Assembly: GCA_030141605.1 (NCBI GenBank)
Contig: JAQGDQ010001257.1
Location: 1-51,596 of the forward strand
Direction: 5' to 3'
Length of the DNA stretch: 51,596 nucleotides
Origin: Tubiluchus corallicola
Lineage: Eukaryota; Priapulida; Priapulimorpha; Priapulimorphida; Tubiluchidae
In this document: piece by piece, positions 15,001 through 23,191 of the stretch
Numbering within the stretch: the stretch's first letter is position 1
How the letters are laid out: every line of letters begins with the position of its first letter
The notes under the pieces: model-generated
Databases searched by the model: none
Told to the model about the DNA's origin: nothing
The model's input: only the letters and a program-made list of their open reading frames with translations
Translations under genes and position numbers: made by a program

Positions 15001-18000
15001 GTGTTCATCAAACCCGTGTCGTCACGGTTCATGCAATAATCTACAAAACCGATACAATTGTACTTGTGATCCAGGCTATCAAGGAACTAAATGTGATGAA
15101 GGTGAAAAATGTATTATTAACTTTTCATTTATTGCAAATATGGAAAAACAACATACATCTTGTTTGGCCTATAAAACAGCTAAATATTAACTGTGTTTAT
15201 TTGCATATAAAATGCATCTTTCATGCACAACTGGATTAAGGGTTATCTAAAAGAGTTAATTAGAATGTTAATTAAAACTGTTAGCAACACTGAACAATGT
15301 AGTTTTGTAGCTTATGATGTAGTTATATCTATCTAAAAAAATTCTATCTAAATCATGTCTCTGGTTCAAATCCAAGCTGTGTTCTAACTTTTTCACTTTA
15401 CCCTAACTTTTGAGTTCCATTTCAAAATTTAATTATAATATGGATTTGTACTGTCGTTAAGATTATTCAAATTATATACAAATTGGGGAACTGCCCAAAC
15501 CTTAAGCTCCATCATGGCTATATACTAAATATTGTGCTAATATTGTGAATTTCTTTTTTCACTGGATTTCAGTTAAACATGTTTTGTAATTAATGTTAAC
15601 GTCAGTTAGGCTACTATATAACACACTATAACACATTATATAACACACGAAGACAGCTTTAATTTACCACACACTCAACACCAACGTTTTTTCAATTGCA
15701 CGCATGTTTACCACGTTCAATACTAAAGTGACCACATGGCTAACCATGTGTGACTTGTGAACTTGGTCAAGTTCACAAGAAGTAATGATAAATGTTTGAA
15801 TGTTTTGAATTTTTTAGATATTGATGAATGTCAATCAAACCCTTGTGTTAACGGTTCATGTACTAACTTAGAGAATAACTACACGTGTACTTGTGAAGCT
15901 GGTTATCAAGGACATGATTGCGATGAAGGTACAATACTCTTGTCTTAAAAGTATTTTTATTTTTAAAAAACATAAATTTATAATTAAAAACAACACAACT
16001 TTATTGAAACTTTTACTTTAGAAAGTTAGAAAGTTAAAATCATGCCAAACGTTTTGACAGGGTAGTGAATGTCATCACACAAACATACAACCAGTTTATA
16101 TAGGCAGAGCCTATTATGCACTAATTAAGTAGTTAACAGAAGCCAAATAGGTAATGAATAAACAGACCAGTAAAGAAATTAATACAGTAAGTTATGTACT
16201 AATTGTGTTTACAAAAGCTAAATGTTTAGTCAGACCTGAAGAAAATAAATTGATACATTAACAAATAGCTAAGTGTTTGAAAGTAAAGATAAAGGAATTG
16301 AACTGCTTTGTACGTTTAAAGAAGGTTTATGATAGCACATAGATAAACTTCTTTTTATTAAGAAGTCCCAATTATTTATACCTATTGTCACAATGCTGAT
16401 ATAAAATTAGCTTTGTGCTGAGAGGTGCAAATTTGGTTATTATTGCTGTATTTATGATAATTTTTTAATTTTTCATCAGTGGCCTGGGATGTGCCATGTT
16501 TCTAGAATGAAACAGTATACCTAGACAACGAGTAAACAGTAAACTTTAGTCACAAAGGCCAGGTTAATCTGCATTGCAGTTTAGGAAAAAAACAAGTATA
16601 ATAGTGTCTGCTGAAATTATTTTCATTTTTGGTGGTTCAAGTTCTTCCGGGCAAATGAGATTAAGCCTATTAAGCTTTTCTAATTGCATTTATTTATTTC
16701 TAGATATTGATGAGTGCGAATCAAATCCATGTATGAATCATGCTACATGTGTCGATGGCATCGATGAATTTAAGTGCACATGTGTTCCTGGAACAACTGG
16801 TGCTCATTGTAAGCAATGCATGCTGAGCAAATCATTATAAAATGTTAATAACAGCCTTGTGTATCGCCACATCGTAATGACGCTTGTGTTATTCCAGTTT
16901 TCTTGGTTTTTGTATGTTCAAGTACTAGCAGTCAGTTTATTTCTGTTGCTCTGTAACTTCTGTAACATCATTTATGAAAAATTACACTTAAGACAATTAA
17001 GCACAGCTAATCAATTAACAATGACAATTAATCATTGGCTCTGGAACTTTATTTGCTTGTCAGCACCTGTTACATCACTGACAGCTTTAGCACTGCTGTC
17101 CTGTGACTACACATCTAGTGGTTGTGTGAGAAATAGAGTTATCTTGTCTAAAACAATAATAGGTCTAGTTAATTTTTAACAAATTTATAACTATGATTGA
17201 AACCTTACTATTTATGGCAATGTTATAACTTTCTGAGTTGTTGTCATTGTCTTCGTCACCATCAAGTTGTAGTTGCTGCTGTTGTTGTTATAGTAGTTTT
17301 TGAATTGTTGTTGTTGTCATCATTGTCATCTGTTGTAAGTCTTATCACTGTAGCAGTCTCATTGTCACTGTCATTGATCTATGCATCAAATGCAAAAAGA
17401 AAAAGAAAATTTCCTTAAACGATGAGAAGGCATTTTTTATAGTCTACAAGTTTCAACATCAAGTTTTTTTGCCCGCTTTGAATAAATATTGAAATAAATA
17501 CTGCTACACTTATAATATGAGTGCAATAATTGCAGTAGCTAATACAAGTGACTTCATAAGCACAATTTTTTTCCCGGTTTTGACATTTTGTACGATGCTG
17601 ATAACTTGTCAAAAGCAGTTTACAAAACAGGTAGGTTGTCATTAGCACATGAAAATACTACAGTTTCTAAAACAGACTAAATGCAGTAATAATTGTGATT
17701 TGCAAGTGAAAATTTAACAGCACATAACACAGACTACAGGCAATAATATTAATTGTTATTTGCAAACAAAAATAATAGAGCTTATAAAGCAGACAACAGG
17801 CAGTAATAATTATTATTCACAGGTGGAAATAATAGAGCTTATAAAGCAGACAATAGGCAGTAATAATTATTATTCACAGGTGGAAATAATAGAGCTTATA
17901 AAGCAGACAATAGGCAGTAATAATTATTATTCACAGGTGGAAATAATAGAGCTTAAATAAGCAGACAACAGGCAGTAATAATTATTATTCACAGGTGGAA

Positions 18001-21000
18001 ATAATAGAGCTTATAAAGCAGACAATAGGCAGTAATAATTATTATTTTCAGGTGAAAATAATAGAGCTTATAAAGCAGACAACAGGCAGTAATAATTATT
18101 ATTCACAGGTGGAAATAATAGAGCTTATAAAGCAGACAATAGGCAGTAATAATTATTATTTTCAGGTGAAAATAATAGAGCTTATAAAGCAGACAACAGG
18201 CAGTAATAATTATTATTCACAGGTGGAAATAATAGAGCTTATAAAGCAGACAACAGGCAGTAATAATTATTATTCACAGGTGGAAATAATAGAGCTTATA
18301 AAGCAGACAACAGGCAGTAATAATTATTATTCACAGGTGGAAATAATAGAGCTTATAAAGCAGACAACAGGCAGTAATAATTATTATTCACAGGTGGAAA
18401 TAATAGAGCTTATAAAGCAGACAATAGGCAGTAATAATTATTATTCACAGGTGGAAATAATAGAGCTTATAAAGCAGACAACAGGCAGTAATAATTATTA
18501 TTCACAGGTGGAAATAATAGAGCTTATAAAGCAGACAATGGACAGTAATAATTATTATTCACAGGTGGAAATAATAGAGCTTATAAAGCAGACAATAGGC
18601 AGTAATAATTATTATTCACAGGTGGAAATAATAGAGCTTATAAAGCAGACAACAGGCAGTAATAATTATTATTCACAGGTGGAAATAATAGAGCTTATAA
18701 AGCAGACAACAGGCAGTAATAATTATTATTCACAGGTGGAAATAATAGAGCTTATAAAGCAGACAATAGGCAGTAATAATTATTATTCACAGGTGGAAAT
18801 AGAGCTTATAAAGCAGACAATAGGCAGTAATAATTATTATTCACAGGTGGAAATAATAGAGCTTATAAAGCAGACAATAGGCAGTAATAATTATTATTCA
18901 CAGGTGGAAATAATAGAGCTTATAAAGCAGACAATATGCAGTAATAATTATTATTCACAGGTGGAAATAATAGAGCTTATAAAGCAGACAACAGGCAGTA
19001 ATAATTATTATTCACAGGTGGAAATAATAGAGCTTATAAAGCAGACAATAGGCAGTAATAATTATTATTCACAGGTGGAAATAATAGAGGTTATAAAGCA
19101 GACAATAGGCAGTAATAATTATTATTCACAGGTGGAAATAATAGAGCTTATAAAGCAGACAATGGACAGTAATAATTATTATTCACAGGTGGAAATAATA
19201 GAGGTTATAAAGCAGACAATAGGCAGTAATAATTATTATCCACAGGTGGAAATAATAGAGCTTATAAAGCAGACAATAGGCAGTAATAATTATTATTCAC
19301 AGGTGGAAATAATAGAGCTTATAAAGCAGACAATAGGCAGTAATAATTATTATTCACAGGTGGAAATAATAGAGCTTATAAAGCAGACAATAGGCAGTAA
19401 TAATTATTATTCACAGGTGGAAATAATAGAGCTTATAAAGCAGACAACAGGCAGTAATAATTATTATTCACAGGTGGAAATAATAGAGCTTATAAAGCAG
19501 ACAATAGGCAGTAATAATTATTATTCACAGGTGGAAATAATAGAGCTTATAAAGCAGACAACAGGCAGTAATAATTATTATTCACAGGTGGAAATAATAG
19601 AGCTTATAAAGCAGACAATAGGCAGTAATAATTATTATTCACAGGTGGAAATAATAGAGCTTATAAAGCAGACAACAGGCAGTAATAATTATTATTCACA
19701 GGTGGAAATAATAGAGCTTATAAAGCAGACAATAGGCAGTAATAATTATTATTCACAGGTGGAAATAATAGAGCTTATAAAGCAGACAATAGGCAGTAAT
19801 AATTATTATTCACAGGTGGAAATAATAGAGCTTATAAAGCAGACAACAGGCAGTAATAATTATTATTCACAGGTGGAAATAATAGAGCTTATAAAGCAGA
19901 CAATAGGCAGTAATAATTATTATTCACAGGTGGAAATAATAGAGCTTATAAAGCAGACAACAGGCAGTAATAATTATTATTCACAGGTGGAAATAATAGA
20001 GCTTATAAAGCAGACAACAGGCAGTAATAATTATTATTCACAGGTGGAAATAATAGAGCTTATAAAGCAGACAATAGGCAGTAATAATTATTATTCACAG
20101 GTGGAAATAATAGAGCTTATAAAGCAGACAATAGGCAGTAATAATTATTATTCACAGGTGGAAATAATAGAGCTTATAAAGCAGACAATAGGCAGTAATA
20201 ATTATTATTCACAGGTGGAAATAATAGAGCTTATAAAGCAGACAACAGGCAGTAATAATTATTATTCACAGGTGGAAATAATAGAGCTTATAAAGCAGAC
20301 AACAGGCAGTAATAATTATTATTCACAGGTGGAAATAATAGAGCTTATAAAGCAGACAATAGGCAGTAATAATTATTATTCACAGGTGGAAACAATAGAG
20401 CTTATAAAGCAGACAATAGGCAGTAATAATTATTATTCACAGGTGGAAATAATAGAGCTTATAAAGCAGACAATAGGCAGTAATAATTATTATTCACAGG
20501 TGGAAATAATAGAGCTTATAAAGCAGACAACAGGCAGTAATAATTATTATTCACAGGTGGAAATAATGGAGCTTATAAAGTAGACAATAGGCAGTAATAA
20601 TTATTATTCACAGGTGGAAACATAACTGACGTCTATCTTGTCTACCAATTCTGTGAAAAAATACTTGTTGAAGAAGTAGAATGGAGTTGGACAGGAGGGA
20701 GTATTGATCTCACGTCTTCAAGCAATGCTTCCTATGATGAGCGTACCAGGGCTAGCATTGTAGTAACAGAATCTAGCGGTAACAAGACCTGCTACAAAGC
20801 AATACTAACCATAGAATCACCAGTAGAAACTGACTCTGGCGTCTACCAGTTGACTTTGGCATTTGAAGACCGAATCGATTATGTCAATTTCACTGTTGCT
20901 GTTCCTAAGTCCAGCATGAATTATATAGGTATGCTTTGACTTCATACTCGACTGTAGATTGTATCCCTTTTAGTGAAAGACTCTGAGTTATTATTTGTTA

Positions 21001-22300
21001 CAGGAAAGAAAGGAAAAATGTCTGTTGTGTACACATGACTTGTGGGAAGCACCTGTACTAAAGTAAAAAGGTTGCACTGATATAATCAATTCTGTGTATT
21101 AATAAAAATTAAAGACACAGTACAAGTGCCACTAATAAATCATTAATATATAATACAAAGACAGTAATGACACTCAAACACAGTACAGGCAGTACAAATA
21201 TAGTAATGATAGTACAAATACAGTACACACAGCACAAACACAGTAATGACACTCAAACACAGTACAGGCAGTACAAATACAGTGTAATGATAGCACAAAC
21301 ACAGCACAGGCAGTACAAACACAGTGTAATGATAGTGCAGACACACTATAGACAGCACACACACAGTAATGACAATCAAACGCAGTACACACAGCACAAA
21401 CACAGTAATGACACTCAAACACAGTACAGGCAGTACAAATACAGTGTAATGATAGCATAAACACAGCACAGGCAGTACAAACACAGTGTAATGATAGTGC
21501 AGACACACTATAGACAGCACAAACACAGTAATGACACTCAAACACAGTACAGGCAGTACAAATACAGTATTGATAGCACAAACACAGTACAGGCAGTACA
21601 AACACAGTGTAATGATAGTGCAGACACACTATAGACAGCACAAACACAGTAATGACACTCAAACACAGTACAGGCAGTACAAATACAGTGTAATGATAGC
21701 ATAAACACAGCACAGGCAGTACAAACACAGTGTAATGATAGTGCAGACACACTATAGACAGCACAAACACAGTAATGACACTCAAACACAGTACAGGCAG
21801 TACAAATACAGTATTGATAGCACAAACACAGTACAGGCAGTACAAACACAGTGTAATGATAGTGCAGACACACTATAGACAGCACAAACACAGTAATGAC
21901 AATCAAACGCAGTACAGACAGTACATCCTTTATACCTTATCATCGAAAATCTAACTCTTATTTTTCAGTTGAAGATGGCATCTTAGTGAGCATGATGGAG
22001 TTTAGTGCAGATTTAGCAACAGATGTCAATGTTACACAAAAATTTTGTGTAACTGATGGATATGAAGAAGCAAGATGGGAGTGGTCAGAAGGAAGTATTG
22101 ATCTGACGTCATCAAATTCTTCATATCATAAACGCATCAAGGGTAGCATTGCTCCACTTTCATCTGACGGTTCAAAGAAGTGCTATACTGCAATGTTAAC
22201 AATAGATTATCCAGTGAAAACCGACGCTGGTGTTTACACACTCATAGTAACAACTAAAGACAACATAAAAGAGTATGAAACACAGGTTAAAGCAACATAA
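1144..22300 (+). CDS. Multi-EGF / Ig-like extracellular protein gene, 3' part (exon chain)
   Basis: Eighteen exons can be chained: sixteen EGF-like exons and two Ig-like exons. Each EGF exon is 105, 111, 114 or 117 nt and each is bounded by AG and GT in phase 1, so any exon can be skipped without a frameshift. Most EGF modules begin D-I-D-E-C and carry C-x-(D/N)-x4-(Y/F)-x-C, the calcium-binding and beta-hydroxylation pattern known from fibrillin- and Notch-type EGFs. The last exon ends in a stop directly after an Ig-like domain. No transmembrane segment is visible in this 3' part, so the product is probably secreted or matrix-bound, unless an upstream or alternative exon supplies an anchor. 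The signal peptide and N-terminus lie upstream of the window. Candidate poly(A) signals are at 22527-22532 and 22772-22777. The family is clear; the orthologue is not identified. Confidence 0.85.
1466..1712. repeat. (GAT)n triplet microsatellite
   Basis: Imperfect GAT/ATG tract of about 245 bp, interrupted by GTT, GAA and AAT. It opens spurious poly-Asp, poly-Met and poly-His/Ile frames on both strands that should not be called genes. Confidence 0.95.
1725..2075. repeat. Intronic dispersed repeat, copy 1 (upstream of type-B exon)
   Basis: Diverged copy of the sequence at about 7835-8215. Shared landmarks include ACAAACATTCC near the left side and TAAGAGGTACAGC in the middle. It lies upstream of EGF exon 2 just as the second copy lies upstream of EGF exon 7, so it probably moved with the exon in a segmental duplication. 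It contains a 62-codon open frame with no domain; I do not call this a gene. Confidence 0.6.
2268..2381 (+). CDS. EGF-like exon 2 (type B)
   Basis: 114 nt, phase 1-1, acceptor TCTATAG, donor GTCTGG (weaker than average). The module begins [16 protein letters not shown] and contains [10 protein letters not shown]. It is nearly identical to exons 7 and 11. The downstream intron start (GTCTGGTTTGCATAAT) is also shared with exon 7, which shows the duplication included flanking intron. Confidence 0.9.
2690..3016 (+). mobile_element. tRNA-derived SINE with TTG/TTA tail
   Basis: The head resembles a tRNA: a box-A-like TAGTCTAGTGGTAA, then a box-B-like GAGTTCGAACC about 40 bp later, as in RNA polymerase III promoters. 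A unique body follows and ends in AATAAAGATTATTATT. The tail is a pure (TTG)n then (TTA)n tract of about 90 bp (2922-3016). Anticodon-arm pairing is poor, so this is a SINE and not a functional tRNA gene. Confidence 0.8.
3490..4465. repeat. 66-bp minisatellite, about 15 copies
   Basis: Units of 66 bp with the core ACATATAACTACAATGTTCA and TTTAAGATTCAGTATTATGC. Because 66 is divisible by 3, one forward frame stays open for most of the array (3548-4126 and 4138-4479). A unit with a small deletion near 4100 breaks it. The array sits just upstream of EGF exon 3. The open frame is best explained by the repeat length, not by coding. Confidence 0.92.
4503..4619 (+). CDS. EGF-like exon 3 (type C)
   Basis: 117 nt, phase 1-1, acceptor TTTTTCTAAATAG, donor GTAAGT (consensus). 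The module begins [16 protein letters not shown] and has one extra residue between cysteines 3 and 4 ([11 protein letters not shown]). It has no counterpart in the second EGF block. Confidence 0.9.
4866..5200. repeat. 41-bp minisatellite, about 8 copies
   Basis: The same unit as at 1-167, here in a full array directly upstream of EGF exon 4. It shares the variants TTCTATTAAGAAG and GTTAGTTTGTTTGTGTGCC. Confidence 0.9.
5259..5372 (+). CDS. EGF-like exon 4 (type D, probably not calcium-binding)
   Basis: 114 nt, phase 1-1, acceptor CTTTTCAG, donor GTACCT. The module starts [16 protein letters not shown] and lacks both the acidic DIDEC start and the Asx residue in [10 protein letters not shown], so calcium binding is unlikely. 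It pairs with exon 12. Confidence 0.88.
5680..5790 (+). CDS. EGF-like exon 5 (type E)
   Basis: 111 nt, phase 1-1, acceptor TTTCTAG, donor GTAAAA. It is one codon shorter between cysteines 2 and 3 (CRNGTC) than the 114-nt class. The Asx pattern [10 protein letters not shown] is present. It pairs with exon 13 and with the dead copy at 14525. Confidence 0.9.
5791..6832 (+). other. Intron without recognised gene
   Basis: About 1 kb of AT-rich intron. An antisense open frame at 6371-6673 has no domain or splice context and is not called. I see no repeat array or mobile element. Confidence 0.5.
6833..6943 (+). CDS. EGF-like exon 6 (type F)
   Basis: 111 nt, phase 1-1, acceptor ATATTTTTAG, donor GTAAAA. 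The module begins [15 protein letters not shown] with [10 protein letters not shown] and ends GTKCDE. It is almost identical to exon 14. Confidence 0.9.
6944..7834 (+). other. Intron without recognised gene
   Basis: AT-rich intron between exon 6 and the dispersed repeat. I recognise no coding, RNA or mobile signature here. Confidence 0.45.
7835..8215. repeat. Intronic dispersed repeat, copy 2 (upstream of type-B exon)
   Basis: Diverged partner of 1725-2075, sharing ACAAATATTCC near the left side and TTAAGAGGTACAGC in the middle. It lies upstream of EGF exon 7. Confidence 0.6.
8634..8747 (+). CDS. EGF-like exon 7 (type B)
   Basis: 114 nt, phase 1-1, acceptor TTCTGTTTAG, donor GTCTGG, the same weak donor as exon 2. 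The module begins [16 protein letters not shown]. It is an extra type-B copy between types F and G. A sequence near 8945-8965 resembles the last codons and donor of an EGF exon and may be a further relic. Confidence 0.9.
9382..9492 (+). CDS. EGF-like exon 8 (type G)
   Basis: 111 nt, phase 1-1, acceptor TTATTTTTAG, donor GTATTT. The module begins [15 protein letters not shown] and contains [13 protein letters not shown]. It pairs with exon 15. Confidence 0.9.
9577..10535. mobile_element. Foldback element with ~285-bp inverted arms
   Basis: The left arm (about 9577-9860) and right arm (about 10250-10535) are diverged reverse complements. For example GACTGAAATGTCTGTTGAT on the left reappears inverted near 10475-10500, and TATAATTAATTATAAATAAA appears inverted near 10360-10385. 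The loop is about 390 bp. A loop fragment is also found near 40180-40300, so this is a dispersed family. No coding capacity is visible, so it is non-autonomous. Confidence 0.75.
10819..10932 (+). CDS. EGF-like exon 9 (type H)
   Basis: 114 nt, phase 1-1, acceptor ATTTGGCAG, donor GTATGA. The module begins [16 protein letters not shown] with the Asx pattern [10 protein letters not shown]. It has no close partner elsewhere in the window and lies between the two duplicated blocks. Confidence 0.9.
11243..11356 (+). CDS. EGF-like exon 10 (type A)
   Basis: 114 nt, phase 1-1, acceptor TTTTTTTAG, donor GTAAAA. The module begins [16 protein letters not shown] and ends GTFCEQ. It is the partner of exon 1. 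Confidence 0.9.
11436..11475 (+). pseudogene. EGF exon relic (5' stub)
   Basis: A stub that reads D-I-N-E-C-S-S-N in the expected frame, 80 bp downstream of exon 10. It lacks an acceptor AG (TTCTTTTGACATT) and loses similarity after the second-cysteine position. Best read as a decayed EGF exon. Confidence 0.6.
11674..11787 (+). CDS. EGF-like exon 11 (type B)
   Basis: 114 nt, phase 1-1, acceptor TTTCTGTCTAG, donor GTTTGC. The module begins [16 protein letters not shown] and ends GINCSK. It is the third type-B copy. Confidence 0.9.
12092..12366. repeat. (AGTG)n tetranucleotide microsatellite
   Basis: About 275 bp of GTGA/AGTG repeat with one interruption (GAGTAAATAAGTGAG near 12220) and TAAG units at the edges. 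The antisense Leu-Thr-His-Ser frame is a repeat artefact. Confidence 0.95.
12781..12894 (+). CDS. EGF-like exon 12 (type D)
   Basis: 114 nt, phase 1-1, acceptor TTATTTTCCAG, donor GTACGT. The module begins [16 protein letters not shown] and ends YYCEQ. It is the partner of exon 4, but here the Asx of [10 protein letters not shown] is present. Confidence 0.9.
13035..13340. repeat. ~49-bp minisatellite, about 6 copies
   Basis: Tandem units with the core TTTTCCTCAAAACCGATAAC and CACACCGATACCAATTATTG. It lies in the intron downstream of EGF exon 12. Confidence 0.85.
13341..14327 (+). other. Intron without recognised gene
   Basis: About 1 kb of AT-rich intron. An 80-codon forward frame at 13697-13939 has no domain, plausible splice context or homologue that I recognise, so it is not called. 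Confidence 0.45.
14328..14438 (+). CDS. EGF-like exon 13 (type E)
   Basis: 111 nt, phase 1-1, acceptor ACTTCTAG, donor GTAAGA. The module begins [15 protein letters not shown] with [10 protein letters not shown]. It is the partner of exon 5, and the start of the downstream intron also matches that of exon 5. Confidence 0.9.
14525..14629 (+). pseudogene. Dead EGF exon (type E)
   Basis: Close copy of the type-E exon, 90 bp downstream of exon 13. The DIDE start and acceptor AG are missing. A base is lost at AAAATCTAGTGAATAG, giving a frameshift with a stop. The donor is GC instead of GT (GATGAAGGCTATT). Similarity is otherwise strong through to NCDE, so the loss is recent. Confidence 0.82.
14991..15101 (+). 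CDS. EGF-like exon 14 (type F)
   Basis: 111 nt, phase 1-1, acceptor ACATTCTTAG, donor GTGAAA. It encodes [15 protein letters not shown] and an end almost identical to exon 6 ([12 protein letters not shown]). Confidence 0.9.
15102..15817 (+). other. Intron; possible box-B remnant of a SINE
   Basis: AT-rich intron. GGTTCAAATCC near 15364 matches an RNA polymerase III box B, but no box A or tail is convincing, so it is only a possible SINE fragment. ACACACTATAACACATTATA near 15620 is a short local duplication. Confidence 0.35.
15818..15928 (+). CDS. EGF-like exon 15 (type G)
   Basis: 111 nt, phase 1-1, acceptor TTTTTTAG, donor GTACAA. It encodes [15 protein letters not shown] with [10 protein letters not shown]. 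It is the partner of exon 8 and the last member of the duplicated block. Confidence 0.9.
15975..16155. mobile_element. Dispersed repeat, one arm of hairpin family seen at 23.2 kb
   Basis: Shares AATTAAAAACAACAC, GTTAAAATCATGCCAAACG and CATACAACCAGTTTATATAG with the foldback element at 23200-23490. This copy has a single arm plus part of the loop (TAATTAAGTAGTTAACAGAAG). Confidence 0.7.
16704..16808 (+). CDS. EGF-like exon 16 (last EGF; donor inside the sixth-cysteine codon)
   Basis: Acceptor TTTATTTCTAG. It encodes [16 protein letters not shown] with [10 protein letters not shown]. The usual donor position reads CAATGCATGC, with no GT. A strong donor lies nine bases earlier, CATT|GTAAGC, after the first base of the sixth-cysteine codon. 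This gives 105 nt, still phase 1-1. The next exon begins GT, so splicing restores TGT (Cys). If unspliced, the frame continues eight codons past the usual end and stops at 16838-16840. Confidence 0.8.
16841..17650 (+). other. Intron without firm gene
   Basis: A 106-codon forward frame at 16859-17179 is hydrophobic but lacks an acceptor, a conserved domain and any link to the flanking exon phase. A TTG-rich imperfect tract follows near 17260-17320. Neither is called as a gene. Confidence 0.4.
17660..20620. repeat. 57-bp minisatellite, about 51 copies, each carrying a copy of the next exon's 3' splice site
   Basis: Unit of 57 bp from GTGGAAATAATAGAGCTTAT to TAATTATTATTCACAG. The last unit runs into the acceptor and first bases of the Ig exon (TTATTATTCACAG|GTGGAAAC), so every unit ends in the same acceptor. 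Because 57 is divisible by 3, one frame is open for 862 codons (17995-20583). That frame is not the one used by the Ig exon and ends where AAG becomes TAG in the last unit. A 1-bp insertion near 17955 and a 3-bp deletion near 18797 are the only length variants I noticed; units near 17700-17760 are degenerate. Confidence 0.95.
20614..20928 (+). CDS. Ig-like domain exon 1
   Basis: 315 nt, phase 1-1, acceptor TATTCACAG, donor GTATGC. An Ig-like domain: a B-strand cysteine (QFCEK), tryptophan ten residues later (VEWSW) and the D-x-G-x-Y motif (TDSGVY). The F-strand cysteine that normally follows Tyr is replaced (YQL). Instead a cysteine lies on the E-strand side ([11 protein letters not shown]). 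Four N-glycosylation sequons are seen (NIT, NAS, NKT, NFT). About 40% identical by eye to the next exon. Confidence 0.82.
21140..21928. repeat. Higher-order tandem repeat (CAGTACAGGCAGTACAAA family)
   Basis: About 790 bp built from 18-20-bp submotifs such as CAGTACAGGCAGTACAAA and CAGTAATGACACTCAAACA. They are arranged in higher-order units of roughly 80-130 bp. The array ends 40 bp before the acceptor of the last Ig exon. The long antisense Cys/Val/Leu-rich frames here are artefacts. Confidence 0.9.
21969..22300 (+). CDS. Ig-like domain exon 2, terminal coding exon
   Basis: Phase-1 acceptor TTTTTCAG, open to TAA at 22298. Same pattern as the previous exon: B-strand cysteine (KFCVT), tryptophan ten residues later (RWEW), shared block GSIDLTSS, off-canonical cysteine ([10 protein letters not shown]) and TDAGVY followed by TL instead of a cysteine. 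The protein ends with a short charged tail (EYETQVKAT), with no membrane segment or GPI signal. Confidence 0.85.
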
Positions 22301-22526
22301 AAGAACACTGTTGAACGTTTTGATTTTCCGAGCAAAGACAGTAGTAAAGATTATCTCTTACTGCTCTAAATGCTTTCCGTTTCTTCAAGAAGAATACATT
22401 AGCAATTCTTGAATACAGTAACGGTCAACATGATGAACATGACTTGCTTAGTATCTGTTATGATTTCTTTGCTTCTGTAGGACATGGTGGTCAAAAATCT
22501 TCCTGACCATGTCAGTGGATGATTTA

Positions 22527-22532
22527 AATAAA
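22527..22532 (+). terminator. Candidate poly(A) signal of EGF/Ig gene
   Basis: AATAAA 227 bp after the stop. A second AATAAA lies at 22772-22777. Which is used cannot be told from sequence. Confidence 0.45.
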
Positions 22533-22889
22533 CATTGTATATAAATTTCCAGTTTAACAGTGCTTAGACATATACCCCAGGACATATTTTTGCGTTTTTT
22601 TCTGGAAATGCCCAGTAAGCCCACTTCAACTTGTTTTGAGAAAAAATCGGAGAATTTCCTATTCAAGAAGCAATTGTTCAATGATTACCACGTATAAAAG
22701 AGGGTAATCATATATATTACTACAAAGAACATCGTCATTAGAAAGTAGTTTGTTGATCTGTTAAACAAAGAAATAAATATTAGAGGTGATTTTTAAAATG
22801 ATGGATTTGCAAGGTTGCATTTGAAAATGATCCTTCAGCTTAGCTGTTCGTCTGCGGGACTATAGCGGTTTTTGATTGAACAATTGCAA

Positions 22890-23036
22890 AGCGTCTTTGG
22901 ATTGGTTGAAATGCTTTCTCGTCTGGCTTAGTTAGCAAAGCGTCTTTTGATTGGTTGAAATGCATGCTCGCCTGGACTTAGTTAGCAAAGCGTCTTTGGA
23001 TTGGTTGAAATGCATGCTCGCCTGGACTTAGTTAGT
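22890..23036. repeat. Three ~56-bp direct repeats
   Basis: Three copies of GCAAAGCGTCTTTGGATTGG followed by TTGAAATGCATGCTCGCC. Each holds ATTGG, the reverse of a CCAAT box. No adjacent gene start is evident. Confidence 0.85.
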
Positions 23037-23191
23037 CCATTTTGTCTTAATTTTGAGGCAAACTTACAAAGTCCAAAAGAGCTGTGAAGGTTTTTATGTG
23101 CCTGTAAAAATAATTGATTAGTCCATTTTGTCTAAATTTCGAGGCAAACTTACTATGTAATTTTTTTACAGGCACGTTAAAACATTTACAG

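Noticed and set aside
17995-20583. 862-codon repeat protein frame
   Set aside because: The frame is kept open by a 57-bp unit length. Its phase does not match the flanking exons and it has no start context. Kept only as part of the splice-site repeat.
21143-21906. Cys/Val/Leu-rich antisense frames of 122-223 codons
   Set aside because: Artefacts of the tandem repeat; they are built wholly from repeat units and change frame with unit variants.
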